Of a DNA stretch of 64,000 nucleotides, positions 45,102-56,981 are shown piece by piece. The DNA is from Orobanche coerulescens (Eukaryota > Streptophyta > Magnoliopsida > Lamiales > Orobanchaceae). The notes under the pieces are model-generated. The model saw only the letters and a list, made by a program, of their open reading frames with translations, was not told the origin of the DNA and did no database searches. Position numbers and translations under genes: made by a program. How positions within the stretch are numbered: the stretch's first letter is position 1; every line of letters starts with the position of its first letter. The stretch is taken from positions 143,141,001-143,205,000 of the forward strand of contig CM065815.1 of the NCBI GenBank assembly GCA_033398695.1, in the 5' to 3' direction.

Positions 45102-47558
45102 TGTAATACCCGAGATTCTAATGTGTATTTTGAACCTTGTGACATTGCATATGTTGTATTTGATCTGAGTATTATCCTTTGTATTTCATAATCCTGTGTT
45201 GTTGAGCGTATGATTTCATGAATGATGTTGTTCATAATTGTATTTGTGCACTTGTAGCGCACGCTAACGTCTGAGCGTAGCGTACGCTAATTGAGTTTTC
45301 TAGCGCACGCTATGTATGATCCTTAGCGCGCGCTATACGTAGTCAACTTGATTAAGACAGGGTGGTAGGTGAGATCAGACTGTGGATCTTTGTCGGGATA
45401 TGTCGGAATGAATCTGGACGGCTTTTTGAAAAGTCGAGTCAACGGTGCTTAGCGCACGCTATGGGTATGAGGCTAGCGCACAATCAAGTTAAGTACAGTG
45501 AGGTCAGTAAAGCTTTGTATGGTCGTTAGCGCACGCTATATGGTGTGTTAGCGTACGCTAATTGCTGTACTTAGCGCACATAAAGGATGTTAGCGTACGC
45601 TAAGCCGAGACCAGACCGAGGCAGTAGACTGCAAGCCCGTTAGTGCACGCTAAAGATATAGCCGTAGCGCGCGCTAATAACTATTTTCTATATATAGGAC
45701 AGCATCCTTTTTCATTTTCAGACAGCCACTTCAACCCACACACAAATTTCGCGACTTTGAGAGTTACCCTCTCCATCTTCAACCTTCATAACAGCCTCCT
45801 AACACATCATTGAAGGCGAGGAGCTTTGAGGATTGGTGTTCTAGTGTCCAACGTTGAGTTCATCAAGAGTTTTTGTCTTTTCTTTCCATATAAGGTATGT
45901 GTCGCTGCCCGAGCTTAGAATTCGTGTTCTTATTCGGATTATGACCTTTCTACTGGAACTATCAAGCTTATGGATAACTCATTAGGCTGAACACCATACC
46001 TTATAAACTTGAAGTAATCATATTAGAACTCCTTTGAGTAATAAGATCACAACCGAACCTTATCGAGTTGAAACTAAGAATCTGATTTCTGAGGTTGTTG
46101 TATGTTTTAGGCGTCTTTTCCGAATCAATTGTATGTCGGTGTATTGTTATTATAATTACCTATAATTAGATCTTTAGCAAAGAGATGAATTCTTAGAGTG
46201 GTCACTAAGAAATAATCCTCGGATAGTATGAGGTGACCTTCAACGTAATTCACAACTAGTAATGATTTCTGGGTATGTTTATCTTCATGTTGATGATTTG
46301 AACAAAGGTTGTTGATGGGTAACAATTACCATGAACGTAAAACTTTGGCAAAGAAGATAGCTTGTAGAAAAACGAAGTGTAGAGATGAATCAACCTTAAA
46401 CTCGGATTGAAGGTGTTATATAATCGAACCTGGTAATGAAATCGATAATCAGGAATCAAAGTACGAGTTTACGGTGATTTGAGTGACTCTAGCTCGACCG
46501 AACGTTCATCGGGTGAGTTGAATCGTGAGACGGCTAGCTTAGAGTGTTAACCCGGCCATAATAGACGTTAGATGTTCGTACGTTTAACTTGTTTTGAGTT
46601 GTCGTTATTTTTCCTGTTTGTTTATAGGGCCGAGCATTGCGAACGATTGATCGAAGGAGGCGGCCTTCGAGTGTGTTGAGATCATTGGAGTAATTAGTTC
46701 TTGCCATCTTTGAGGCAAGTATCGGATTTGAAACTTGTTAATATTGGAATGTTGATCATGTATACGTTTATTCATGTTGTTGGTGAGATTAGTTCTTTTT
46801 GAATTGTTATGGCATTCGTGATTGATTTCTTGATTGTTCATGATGAAGGACATATCGATTTTTGCATATGTATATGCATGATTTGTATTTATGTATGATC
46901 CGGAGAGATCAAGTGATCTCTGCTGAGGGCGTTGGATCGGCTATCCACCATGCATTGGTCCGACGGGATCATCATGGGGATCTGTACTGAGGGCGTTGGA
47001 TCGTTGGACGGGTTTTCCACCATGCGTTGGTCCGATGGGATCATCATATGGATCTATACTGAGGGCGTTGGATCGTTGGATTACCCTGTATTGTGTTGAT
47101 GGAATCGTGAGGATTCGCATTGTTGGATTCCGGTGACGGAAGTCCGTTTTATATGTTTTATGATGCATAGTTATTGCATAATCGATTTATGTATTATGAT
47201 ACTTGTACTAGCATCGTTTTGCTAACCCCTTCGGGGGTGGACATTTGGTTTGATGTTCAGGTAGTCGAGGAGCGGGGAAGCAGCCACAGTACCGACATGA
47301 CGATGAAGGGGCTCAGTGATGTTAATTGTTGCTATCTTGTATTTTTGGATTATTTTCAGTACTCGAGTACGTGTGTCTCGTGATGTTTTCGAGTTGGTTG
47401 TAATAATGGACTTATTTGAACTGTTCAAACTGGTTTTGTAATCTAAACGTTAATGGTACTTCTATATTATTTCTACTTTTCTTTAAATTTAGCCTTGTAT
47501 ATTATTATATAAAGGATTTACGGTGCTGTAATTATTCCGAATATCTTGGGGTGTTACA
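45102..47558 (+). repeat. 3' LTR of the chromovirus
   Basis: Uninterrupted 2457-bp copy. Palindrome array 45255-45676, TATA-like run about 45690, tandem units 46914-47085, UUCG hairpin 47209-47262, end GGTGTTACA. GAGCA follows at 47559-47563. Confidence 0.93.
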
Positions 47559-48105
47559 GAGCACGACATCCGAGGTGCCTTCCGGTCCGCCGTCGATTCT
47601 ATTTATGCCCCCTATGGTACCATCGATTCCAGGGGTCGATGATAAAGGAGTCCGCCAGCCATATAGCTTGGTTAACCCGACGGAGGCGTATGTGTTCTAG
47701 GCGTAGCCTGAGAAAATGATTTGGCGGACATCTCGGATATCTAAGACGAAGTTGTACACGTCGCTTGCGGAGCTTGAGAATGAGGAGGGTCGTACCGAAG
47801 ACGAACCAAAAAATAAGAAAAAGACTCGTGGCGTATCGAAGGGTCTAGCACTTGACACATATGTTTCAAAAAATGGTCGTCACAAGATAGCCGTTGATGA
47901 AAAGTATTGACGGCCCATTTTGGCTTCAGATGCTTGTACAGCATATTGTCGTAATGTTGGGTTTGTCATACGCGATAGAGTTCCGGTACTGTGGGCTGAG
48001 TGGAAGGATGTGCCACAAAGTGTGAAGGATGCATTGAACAATGCTATGTCGATAAGTTTATCTCAATTCCGAAAGCTACTTTGTGTATTTAAATTCTGAA
48101 AAAAA

Positions 48106-48742
48106 TTAGTAATATATATTATATGTTAATTGTAGGTTTGGTTTGAGGTTACTTCTTTCCTACTACATACTTGGTGTGATGAGGTGCACACAACTAAGTA
48201 ATTTTCACAATACGTAGTTGAGTAATTACTCGAGAAATTTTTGCATCATTTTAGTTATTGTTAAAAATATGTATTTGTCAAATGTTTTAATAATTTATTT
48301 ATTCATACAAAACAATTTGTAATTTAAAATTCACAACTTTTATAAATGGAAGGTAATTTGATTGATAAATTAAACATGATAAACATTCTAATTTACTTAT
48401 AACTATGAGTATTATAACATACACTTTTAGAATTACATAAAACATTATAATATTAATTATACATAAAAATAATAAAACTAACACATTAACATTATATAAT
48501 CATACACAAACAACAGATATAAAATGACATGTAACATAATCACAAAACTTAAATCTTAACATTCAACTGTATACACACAACAGATTATTTATGAATAACA
48601 TAATAAATAAATAACATTATGAATAAGAATAAAACAATAACACAAAATCACAGTAAATAAATACATAAAATTTACAAAATATTTTACAAACATTATATAT
48701 TTTACTAATGTTTGATTATAATTTATAAATGTTTGTTATAAG
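48106..48742. other. AT-rich intron-like region in the second CACTA gene
   Basis: Very AT-rich, A-biased, no coding signal apart from a possible short exon at about 48136-48200 (after ATTGTAG). It separates the WKDVP-type exon from the YKSWENK exon. Confidence 0.5.
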
Positions 48743-49462
48743 TACAAATCTTGGGAAAATAAGCTACACATGTTTTGGTCAGCTTGGGGTAATTCCCGCG
48801 AGGCTACTCCCGAGGAGTTCAAGTATCGGGAGTACGAGTGGAGGTGGCTATGCGCACATTTTAGCGACCCGGACTATATTGTATGTAATCGAGCTCTAAA
48901 TATTGTCGTAATGCTATTGTTCTTTAAAGATATGTAACATATATGAAACTTACTTGTGGTAATTTTGCTCCTTGTTAAATGAAAATTACATGTTTCTATG
49001 TGTAGGCGAGCAGTTCAACCAACACTGTTAACCGTAATGGTTTGACAGAGCACCACAGCTTAGGTTCGCGGTTGTTAGCGAAAGTTTCGCACGAGACCAC
49101 TTCTGATGAAAATGTGGCGAATGCCTTTGTCTACGTGACTCAGAAGGCATATCCTAACTATCCGGATAGACTTGTAAGTTGTAAATGTATCATAACCATT
49201 TTAATACTGCTATCAGTCTATACCTCTGAACTTTATTAATATCCGGTTACTTTTTTTGTTCCCACTTAATTAGGAGAGAGTGACTGAGGAGTCTGAGAGG
49301 ATGTTGATAGAGATCGCGAGGGAGGAGCATCCGGATTTGGACAAGACTCGTCTCGAGTTAACACGCCGAGAGATCGATCAGGCCGATCCCTACATTAGGG
49401 CAAGGATGTTGGCTAACATTTACCCTCCTAAAGGGAGTCATCACCGGACGCCGATGATTGGA

Positions 49463-49467
49463 GATGA
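49463..49467. repeat. Imperfect target-site duplication GATGA (left)
   Basis: GATGA before the LTR start at 49468; GCTGA follows the LTR end at 59253-59257. One mismatch, probably a later mutation. Confidence 0.7.
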
Positions 49468-51738
49468 TGTAATATCCGGTTGTAATTCAGTCATTATTAT
49501 TCAGTAATTATCAATCAGTAATTGTCACTCAGTAATTTTCATTCATTAATAATCACTCATCATTCATACTCGTTCAATTGTGTTCACCGTTCGGCGTAAT
49601 ATTTGTCATACTCGTACTTTTGCCCCCGTACTTCTCGAATTCGGTGATTTTTTTGTACTAGGTGCATCGTTAGGCTGAACTGCTTGTCGAGCAGGGCCGC
49701 ACGAGCAGGCCGCACGAGCATCGGGTCGTGCGTAGCGCTCGTGCATTGCGGCTGGACTGGGCAGGAGACCCAGCGGCCGAGTCAGTGCCGCACGAGCAGG
49801 CCACACGAGCAACTGCTCGTGTGCGGCGCTCGTGTGTTGCGGCTAGTTTGGGCAGGAGACCCAATTATCGAGTCAATGCCGCACGAGCAGGCCACACGAG
49901 CAACTGCTCGGGCGTGGTGCTCGTGTTGCGGCCGATCGGCGGGAGGCCCAGGCGTTCGAAATCCGTGGCCGCACGAGCAGCCACACGATTCTTTGCGTGC
50001 GCGGCGCTCGTGCGCTAAGAGCAGTATCCGGCAGAAGCTTCATGCACGACCGGACGCACGGACACTTGATCGTGCGGGTTGGTCGTGCGTCCCTGTGACC
50101 TATATAAGTGGACCAACGGGTTTTTTCTCATTTTCACCATTTCTTCATCCTACTTCCGAGAGAGAGGGTTTGTGGTAGAATTTTTCATTATCAATCACTT
50201 GAGTACTCGATTTTCATAATCTTCATTCGGTTGTGAAGCTCGGATTGTCGATCTAACGCGTGTTCGTCGAATCAAAGTATTTGGATCTTCAAAGGTAATA
50301 TTCTTCAAACATCTTGGATTTCGATTTTGTGTTAGGATATGATGTTTTGGATGTGATAAACATGATATATGAAGTGATATACTTGTGATTATGAATTGTT
50401 AAGGATTATCATCGGATTAATAGGGATTATTCAAGAACACTTTGAATATTGATTTATATTTGGGGGTTTTCGATTAGATGTCGATGTAATCACGAATTTG
50501 GATATTCATATTGGAATTTTGATGGTATCGAAGATGTTTTGTCGGTTGAAACACTCCTTGGGGATTCGATATTGGTATAATTGAGGATTGATTATAAACA
50601 ATCGAAGATTGGTTACAACGTGTTCGATATAATGCCCCAATGAACTTGGTTTAGTCGTATCGACGTTTTGAGTTTGTTATATTCGTGTTTGATTCGTATG
50701 TTGAACGGATTGTTGGTAATTGTGTTATTCAAGGTTGTTACTGACATTTCATTTAGGACGTTGTTCGTGGAAGGACATTGTTCACCGGTGTCATGTAAGT
50801 TAATTCTTACTCGGTTAAAAGGATATTTATTCCTTTCGTTGTTGTTCATTCATAATCATAATTCATTCATAATGTATTAACCGTATTGAGACTTGTAATT
50901 GTCGAATAATCACTTCATTCACGAGGAACGACGGTTCCAATCATTTCATTGAGCTATCATTCACGTCACTATCATTTTCATTTTGGTGAGTCATTCTTGA
51001 CTTTGTCGAATTATTATTCATTGATATTCATTATGGTCATTCTCGTTCATATGATCTTCTGGGTTCATATTGCGTGGCCGGGTGCGGATGTATGGAATTT
51101 TTAGTCGGGCACACGATAGTCATGTGTTGGGTTCACCGATACATTGGACTGTGCACATGGTAACATTTACCTCCGTGAGACTAATTAGGTACAAGGACGG
51201 GTGTGTCCGGGCACTCATCTTGTACACTTGCACAGAACATTACGGGCGTACTATGATGCTCCTCTTCAGCTTAAATTCATAACTAAGGATAACTCAGGAT
51301 TGAGATATATCATGATTGTGTATATTCAACCCTTGAGGATTGTTGTTCTGTGTAACTGACCCCGTTGGGGATATTGTTTTCAGGTCACGGCAAGGCAAAG
51401 GCACTGGAAGGGCATGTCGACGGCGAGGAGTCCCAGTGATACTAGTAGGGGGCCCCAGTCCTTTCAGTCTTCACGTTTTTCTTCTTTTTATTTCCGCTGC
51501 AAAACTTCCGGTTGAATGTTCATTTATTCAGGGTTGTATGTTTTATCTTCACATAAAATGTACATGTATTCTGTATTCCTTGGTGTGTGGTACTTAAAAC
51601 TCCTCATCGGAGTGATTGATAATATATTGTGGTTCGGTACTACAATTATATTATTTAATTCATTAATTTTATTTCGCTTGGTGGGTCCCAGTCGGAGGTC
51701 CACGGCACTGTAATATCCGCCTAGTTTGGGGTGTTACA
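49468..51738 (+). repeat. 5' LTR of the second chromovirus
   Basis: Begins TGTAATATCCGG, ends GGGGTGTTACA. GCACGAGC array 49699-50094, TATATAA at 50101-50107, CCCC-GTT-GGGG hairpin with TTCAGGT at 51357-51384. The ORFs running through the array are not genes. Confidence 0.93.
49699..50094. repeat. U3 array of GCACGAGC / GCTCGTGC motifs
   Basis: Many copies of CCGCACGAGCAGGCC and ACACGAGCAACTGCTCG, with the inverse GCTCGTGC between them, up to the TATA box. GC-rich, CpG-rich and able to form hairpins (ACGAGCAACTGCTCGT). The 3' LTR copy is 57213-57608. It takes the place that TAGCGCACGCTA arrays hold in the other families. Confidence 0.87.
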
Positions 51739-51742
51739 GAGT

Positions 51743-51754
51743 TGGTATCGGAGC
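51743..51754 (+). promoter_or_regulatory. Primer binding site of the second chromovirus
   Basis: TGGTATCGGAGC, four bases after the LTR. Same one-base departure from the iMet consensus as the sites at 33101 and 40232. Confidence 0.88.
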
Positions 51755-52235
51755 GTGGTTTTGAATACTAACTTCCGAGTCATGTCTCATTGAAATCATC
51801 GTTCATCAGACTAGTATCATTGGACTTTCGCGTCACGTGTGACCTGTGCAAGAGCCGAGCCCCTCAGACCAAAGAACAGTAAGATTTCTGACGCCATGGG
51901 ATAATTTCTGGCAATGGAATCACTCATTCATCATTCAACAGTCAACAATCCTCATTCGTCATTTTCAATTTTGATCAGTTCGATCATGTTAATTCATTAA
52001 TCACTCAGTTCATTTCATTGTTCAGTTGTTGATCTTGAGGATCATATCATTGATCTTGTTAACTTGTTCAAGATAATCATTTCAAGAATTTCATCAGATA
52101 ATCACGTCACTTCAGTTGATCATTCATGTAATCATTGTATCTGAGCACGTATGCTCATTTTCATCATTTCATAATATAATCATAATGTGATATTCATGCG
52201 AGATATATAATTATCATATGACTTTCCACTTCAGT
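51755..52235 (+). other. Leader between PBS and gag of the second chromovirus
   Basis: 480 bp rich in TCATT and GATCAT words, without a coding signal. Confidence 0.6.
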
Positions 52236-55200
52236 ATGGAAAGAGCTGGCAGAGGACGCGGGGGAAGAGGCCGTGGTGCATGCCGAAACCCGAGAGCTCG
52301 TGTGAATACACGCACTAATGCTAGGATTAATGCTAACTCATCGAGCAGTGATGCTGCCACTCATTCACCTGGACGTAATCATTCACTATCAGGGAGTCGT
52401 ACCCGGGACACAGCTCAGTCAGAAGGTGTTCGGGTTGATCCACTCGCTTTCATGCAGGGTATGATGGCCCAAATGACTCAGATGGCACAACTGATGGAGA
52501 CGATGCATAACTCGACTACTCAAAATCAGCAGGCTCCTCCGCCGCCACCTCAGAGGCAAGAGATGGGTGTGAGAAGTATCATTGGTGATATCTCTCGCCA
52601 GCGACCACCTACCTTTGAAGGCTCATCTGAGCCGGCGGATATCATTCACTGGCTTGAACATTTCGAGAAACTGTTTGCTATGGTGGACTGTCCTGAGGGA
52701 CACAAAGTTTCAGTTGCAGCTTACACATTCATGGTGTTTATCGTTGAAGCCCACCGACGGATCTTGTACATGGGAACAATTCAGGACTCTCATGATGGAG
52801 AGGTATTATCCGGCCCCACTCAGGGAGGCCAACTTGTCATAATTACTCACTCCCGACCTTTCAGCGGATGATGATGTTCTCGCCATCGCCGAGAAATTTC
52901 AGGAACTACTTCCATTTGCCTCGTCCATTATTCACTCTGAGGCGGACAAGATCAAGTATTTCAGCAAGAGGTTGAAACCTCGTATGCGACTATAGTTGCT
53001 TAATCACAATTGCACCACTCTGGCCGAATTCATTGAGAAAGCTCTTACGTATGAGCTTACCGCTAAGGAAATTGCTAAGAATCAAACTTCATCTACTGGC
53101 AAGAAGTCTAAAAATCATAATAAGTCTGACGGCAGTCAGGCCACTTTCAAGAAACCTCGTGCGGGCTCTACTTTTTATCAGCAACCTCCTATGGCACCGA
53201 AACCCACGGAGTCTCAGTCCCGAGCGGCCAGCTCAACCATGACCTGTTTCAATTGTGGAGAACCGGGTCATTTCAGCACCAAGTGCCCGAAGCAGACTAT
53301 CGCGTGCCATAACTGTGGAATTGCTGGGCATAAGGCCCGTTTTTGCCGAAGAGACTCCAAGAATACTCCGGTGGCATTTCAGGCCCCGAAGCAGTCAGTC
53401 ATTCAGAATCAAGCTACTCAGTCAGCGACGTTTAAAACGACAGGAGTGAATAAAGGTGGAGCCTATAGTCATCAGACGGGAGCATCTGATGCTGGGACTA
53501 GCAAGCCCCGAATTTATGAGATGAAGAAGATCGACGATCCAGAGGCACGGATGATCTCAGGTACACTCGATATTTTATCTCAACCTGTGTGTACCCTTTT
53601 TTATATTGGTGCATCGCATTCATTCATTTCCGAATCATGTTTGAGTAGACTACGTCTGGGTAGTGCTACTAGTTGTGAGCCTTATGTCATTGGTCTACCT
53701 GATGGTAGAAGAATTATCGGGAATCATGAGATTAAGGATTATCCGATTCAACTTCATGGCCGTGATTGGTTAGCAGACCTAATCGTGGTAGATTTACCGA
53801 GAGATGACGTCATTCTAGCTATTGATTGGATAGATCGTCACGATGCCGTCATTAGTGTCCGTAAGCGTATGGTCACTATCATTTCAGACGATGGGGTCGA
53901 ATGTGTGTTTCAGGGAGGTAATCCCAGCTGTGCTGGAAGAGTCATTAATTGGATGAAAGCAGTGAGATTAGTCAATCAGGGGTGTGTCGGTTATTGGTGC
54001 TATATGACCAAGACCGAGAAACCATCAGTAATGTTGGAGGATATTCCGGTAGTGAGAGATTATGCCGATGTCTTTCCAGACGAGTTACCTGGTTTGCCTC
54101 CACAGAGAGATGTGGAATTCACGATTGGGTTGGAGCCTGGTACGTCCCCTATATCGAAGGCACCGTACCGGATGGCCCCGACCGAAATGCAGGAGTTGAA
54201 GAATCAATTAGAGGATTTGACCAAGAAGGGTTACATTCGACCGAGTGCGTCCCCGTGGGGAGCACCAGTGCTTTTTGTCAAGAAGAAGGATGGTTCGTTC
54301 TGCTTGTGTATTGATTACCGGGAATTGAACCAGGTGACGATCAAGAATAAGTATCCTCCACCCCGTATTTATGATCTCTTAGATCAACTTCAGGGAGCTT
54401 CAGTATTTTCCAAGATCGACTTAAGATCCGGATATCATCAGTTACGGATTCGAGAGTCGGATATCGCAAGGACGGCGTTTCGAACACGCTATGGTCATTA
54501 TGAATTCGTGGTAATGCCGTTTGGGCTAACTAATGCACATGCGGTATTCATGGAGTTAATGAATAGGGTTTTCATCGACTATTTGGATCAATTCGTGGTT
54601 GTCTTTATTGATGACATTTTAATTTATTCTCGTGACCGGGAGGAACACGAGTTTCACCTTCATCAAGTGCTCGACGTGTTGAGACGAGAGCAACTTTATG
54701 GGAAGTTTTCCAAATGTGAGTTCTGGATGTCCGAAGTGACATTTCTCGGACATGTAATTTCATCAGACGGAGTTCGTGTCGACCCTCAGAAGACGGAGGC
54801 TATCCAAGATTGGTTACCTCCGAAGAATGTTAAGGAAATCCGAAGCTTTCTCGGATTAGCCGGTTATTATCGGCGGTTTGTGGAAGGATTTTCTAAGATC
54901 GCTCAACCCATGACGAACCTTTTAAGGAAAGATAAGAAATACACGTGGTCCGACGCATGTCAACAGAGTTTTGAGGAACTCAAGAGCCGGTTAATTTCAG
55001 CACCTGTCCTTTCTTTACCGCAAGGGACGGAAGGATTTGTGGTTTATAGTGATGCGTCCGGACAGGGTCTCGGATGTGTACTCATGCAGAATGGGAAGGT
55101 TATTGCATATGCTTCACGGAAATTGAGACCTTACGAGGTTAATTATCCGACCCACGACCTGGAGCTAGCAACCGTGGTTTTCGCGTTGAATATTTGGCGT

Positions 55201-56946
55201 CATTATCTTTATGGCGTTACCTGTCAGATATTCACCGATCATAAGAGTTTAAAGTATATATTTACTCAGAAGGAGTTAAATATGCGGCAGAAATGGTGGT
55301 TGGAACAAATCAAAGATTATGATATCGAGATACTTTACCACCCGGGCAAGGCGAATGTTGTCGCCGACGCCTTGAGTCGTAAGTCTATTCAGGAGCAGAT
55401 GCTTGCTCGATTAACAGTTCAGAAGGAACTTCAGCAGGAATTTCTGAGACCCGAGATCAAGGTCTGGTTACAGCGAGTACAAGGGCAACTTTGTACGTTG
55501 GAGATTTCATCGCCACTTGAGGAGGCGATCGGGGAGAATCAGGGTTCGGACCCATTTTTGTTACGCATCCGTGAAGATGTGGCGTAGAGAAAAGCCCCTG
55601 GATTTGTGGTCCACGAGGATGGACTTTTGCGATTTAAGAATCGGTTATGTGTACCGGCGAATGACGAGTTGAAAAACTCGATTTTGAGAGAAGCTCATGC
55701 TGCCCCTTATTCCGTTCATCCGGGGTCTAGCAAGATGTATAAAGACTTGAAACAAAATTACTGGTGGAGTAATATGAAGCGGGAAGTCGCGGAATTTATT
55801 TCGAGATGTTTGACCTGTCAGCAAGTCAAGATAGAACATCAGCGACCGGCGGGTATGCTGAAACCTCTCCCTATTCCAGAATGGAAGTGGGAGGATATTT
55901 CAATGGACTTCATCACGAGTTTGCCTATGAGTCATCGTGGCATGAATACAATCTGGGTAATTGTGGATCGCCTAACTAAATCAGCTCATTTCTTTGAGAT
56001 TAAGGATACGTGGGGTCCCGAGAAACTTGCCCAGTTGTTTATCAAAGAGATAGTGAGATTGCATGGTACTCCTAAAAGTATCGTTTCCGATCGTGACGGA
56101 CGATTCGTGTCTCATTTTTGGAAATTAGTTCATCGTGCTATGGGAACTCAGCTTAATCTCAGTACAGCTTTTCATCCTCAGTCCGACAGACAATCAGAGA
56201 GGACTATTCAGACCTTAGAGGACATGTTGAGGGCATATGTTCTCGATTGGAAAGATGATTGGGAAGCCCAACTACCGTTGATCGAGTTCACGTACAATAA
56301 TAGTTAGCATGCTTCGATTAAGATGGCACCTTAAGAGGCCTTGTACGGTCGTCGTTTTCGATCTCCTTTGTGTTGGGATGACTTATCAGAATCAATCGGC
56401 ACCGAGCCCGATATGCTTATAGCCGCCCGTGAGAAGGTAGCTTTGATCCGCAGTCGTTTGTTGATCGCTCAGAGTCGACAGAAATCTTATGCATATAATC
56501 GTCCTCGACCATTAGAGTTCGAGACAGGTGACCATGTTTTGGTCAAAGTATCCCCGAGTCGTGGTATCTTCCGTTTTGGGAAGAGGGAAAAGTTGAGTCC
56601 AAGATTCATTGGATCGTTTGAGATTTTGGATCGAGTAGGCGAGTTAGCTTATCGATTGGCCCTACCTCCGGCGTTAAGCCAAATTCATAATGTGTTTCAC
56701 GTATCTCAGTTACGGAAGTATGTTGCTGACCCGAACCACATACTTCAGTTTGACGAAATCGAGATCTCCGATGATCATTCATATGAGGAGCGTCCTATAC
56801 GAGTATTAGAGCGGCGAATCAAACAGTTGAGGAACAAGGTGATTCCTTTGGTTAAAATCCAGTGGTCTAGACACGGACTCGAAGAGGCTACTTCGGAAAT
56901 CGAAGATAGTATGCGGGAGAGTTATCCCGAGTTATTTGACCCTTAG
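52236..56946 (+). pseudogene. Chromovirus Gag-Pol polyprotein, second family
   Basis: Start at the ATG 52236 (MERAGRGRGGRGRG). Gag has at least two frameshifts and a small loss near 52735-52850 and a TAG at 52993-52995. From 52996 one frame runs 863 codons: knuckles [14 protein letters not shown] and [14 protein letters not shown]; protease with the active site changed to FYIGASHSF (Tyr and Ile codons 53602-53607 where Asp-Ser are required); RT with [22 protein letters not shown] and FIDD at 54604-54615; RNase H ([21 protein letters not shown]). Stops at 55585-55587, 56305-56307 (Trp expected) and about 56332-56334. Integrase keeps the H/C finger (CLTCQQVK) and MDFITSLP, SDRDGRFVS, SERTIQ. 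C-terminal chromodomain-like block from about 56765, with ATSE where ATWE is usual. Stop TAG 56944-56946 abuts the hairpin. Confidence 0.93.
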
Positions 56947-56981
56947 TTTCGAGGACGAGACTCTTTTTAAGGGGGGGAGTA
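56945..56981 (+). promoter_or_regulatory. Pre-PPT hairpin and polypurine tract of the second chromovirus
   Basis: AGTTTCG (56945-56951) pairs with CGAGACT (56956-56962) over AGGA, with one G-U pair; AAGGGGGGGAGTA then leads to the 3' LTR at 56982. Confidence 0.75.

Larger units (their letters stand above)
28205..47558 (+). mobile_element. Ty3/gypsy chromovirus (Tekay-like), carrying a nested LTR element in its 5' LTR
   Basis: TG...CA ends with a GAGCA duplication. 5' LTR 28205-40226 (2.4 kb after removing the insert 29497-39089), PBS 40232-40243, gag-pol 40468-45066, pre-PPT hairpin 45065-45083, 3' LTR 45102-47558 (2457 bp). Net length about 9.75 kb. The pol order PR-RT-RH-INT with a C-terminal chromodomain-like block, long LTRs and an iMet primer site fit the Tekay/Del chromovirus lineage. 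It interrupts the second CACTA gene. Confidence 0.93.
47559..49467 (+). pseudogene. TnpA/Transposase_24-like CACTA gene, middle part with introns
   Basis: Continues the exon cut at 28204. Reads PSGPPSILFMPPMVP, then stops at 47698 and near 47704, then KKKTRGVSKGLALDTYVSKN and RVPVLWAEWKDVPQSVKD, the arrangement of plant Transposase_24 (Ptta/En/Spm) proteins, with a further TGA near 47908. Later exons: 48743-48880 (YKSWENKLHMFW, WRWLCAHF), 49006-49173 and 49274-49467 (ESERMLIEIAREEHPDLD), joined by introns with GTATGT...TAG and GTAAGT...TAG. Cut again at 49468 by a second retrotransposon. Likely a DNA-binding helper for the CACTA ends; inferred from family. Confidence 0.8.

Noticed and set aside
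49684..50178. Arg/Ala-rich ORFs through the GCACGAGC array (also 57198-57720)
   Set aside because: Low-complexity translation of a GC-rich promoter repeat on both strands; not protein-like.
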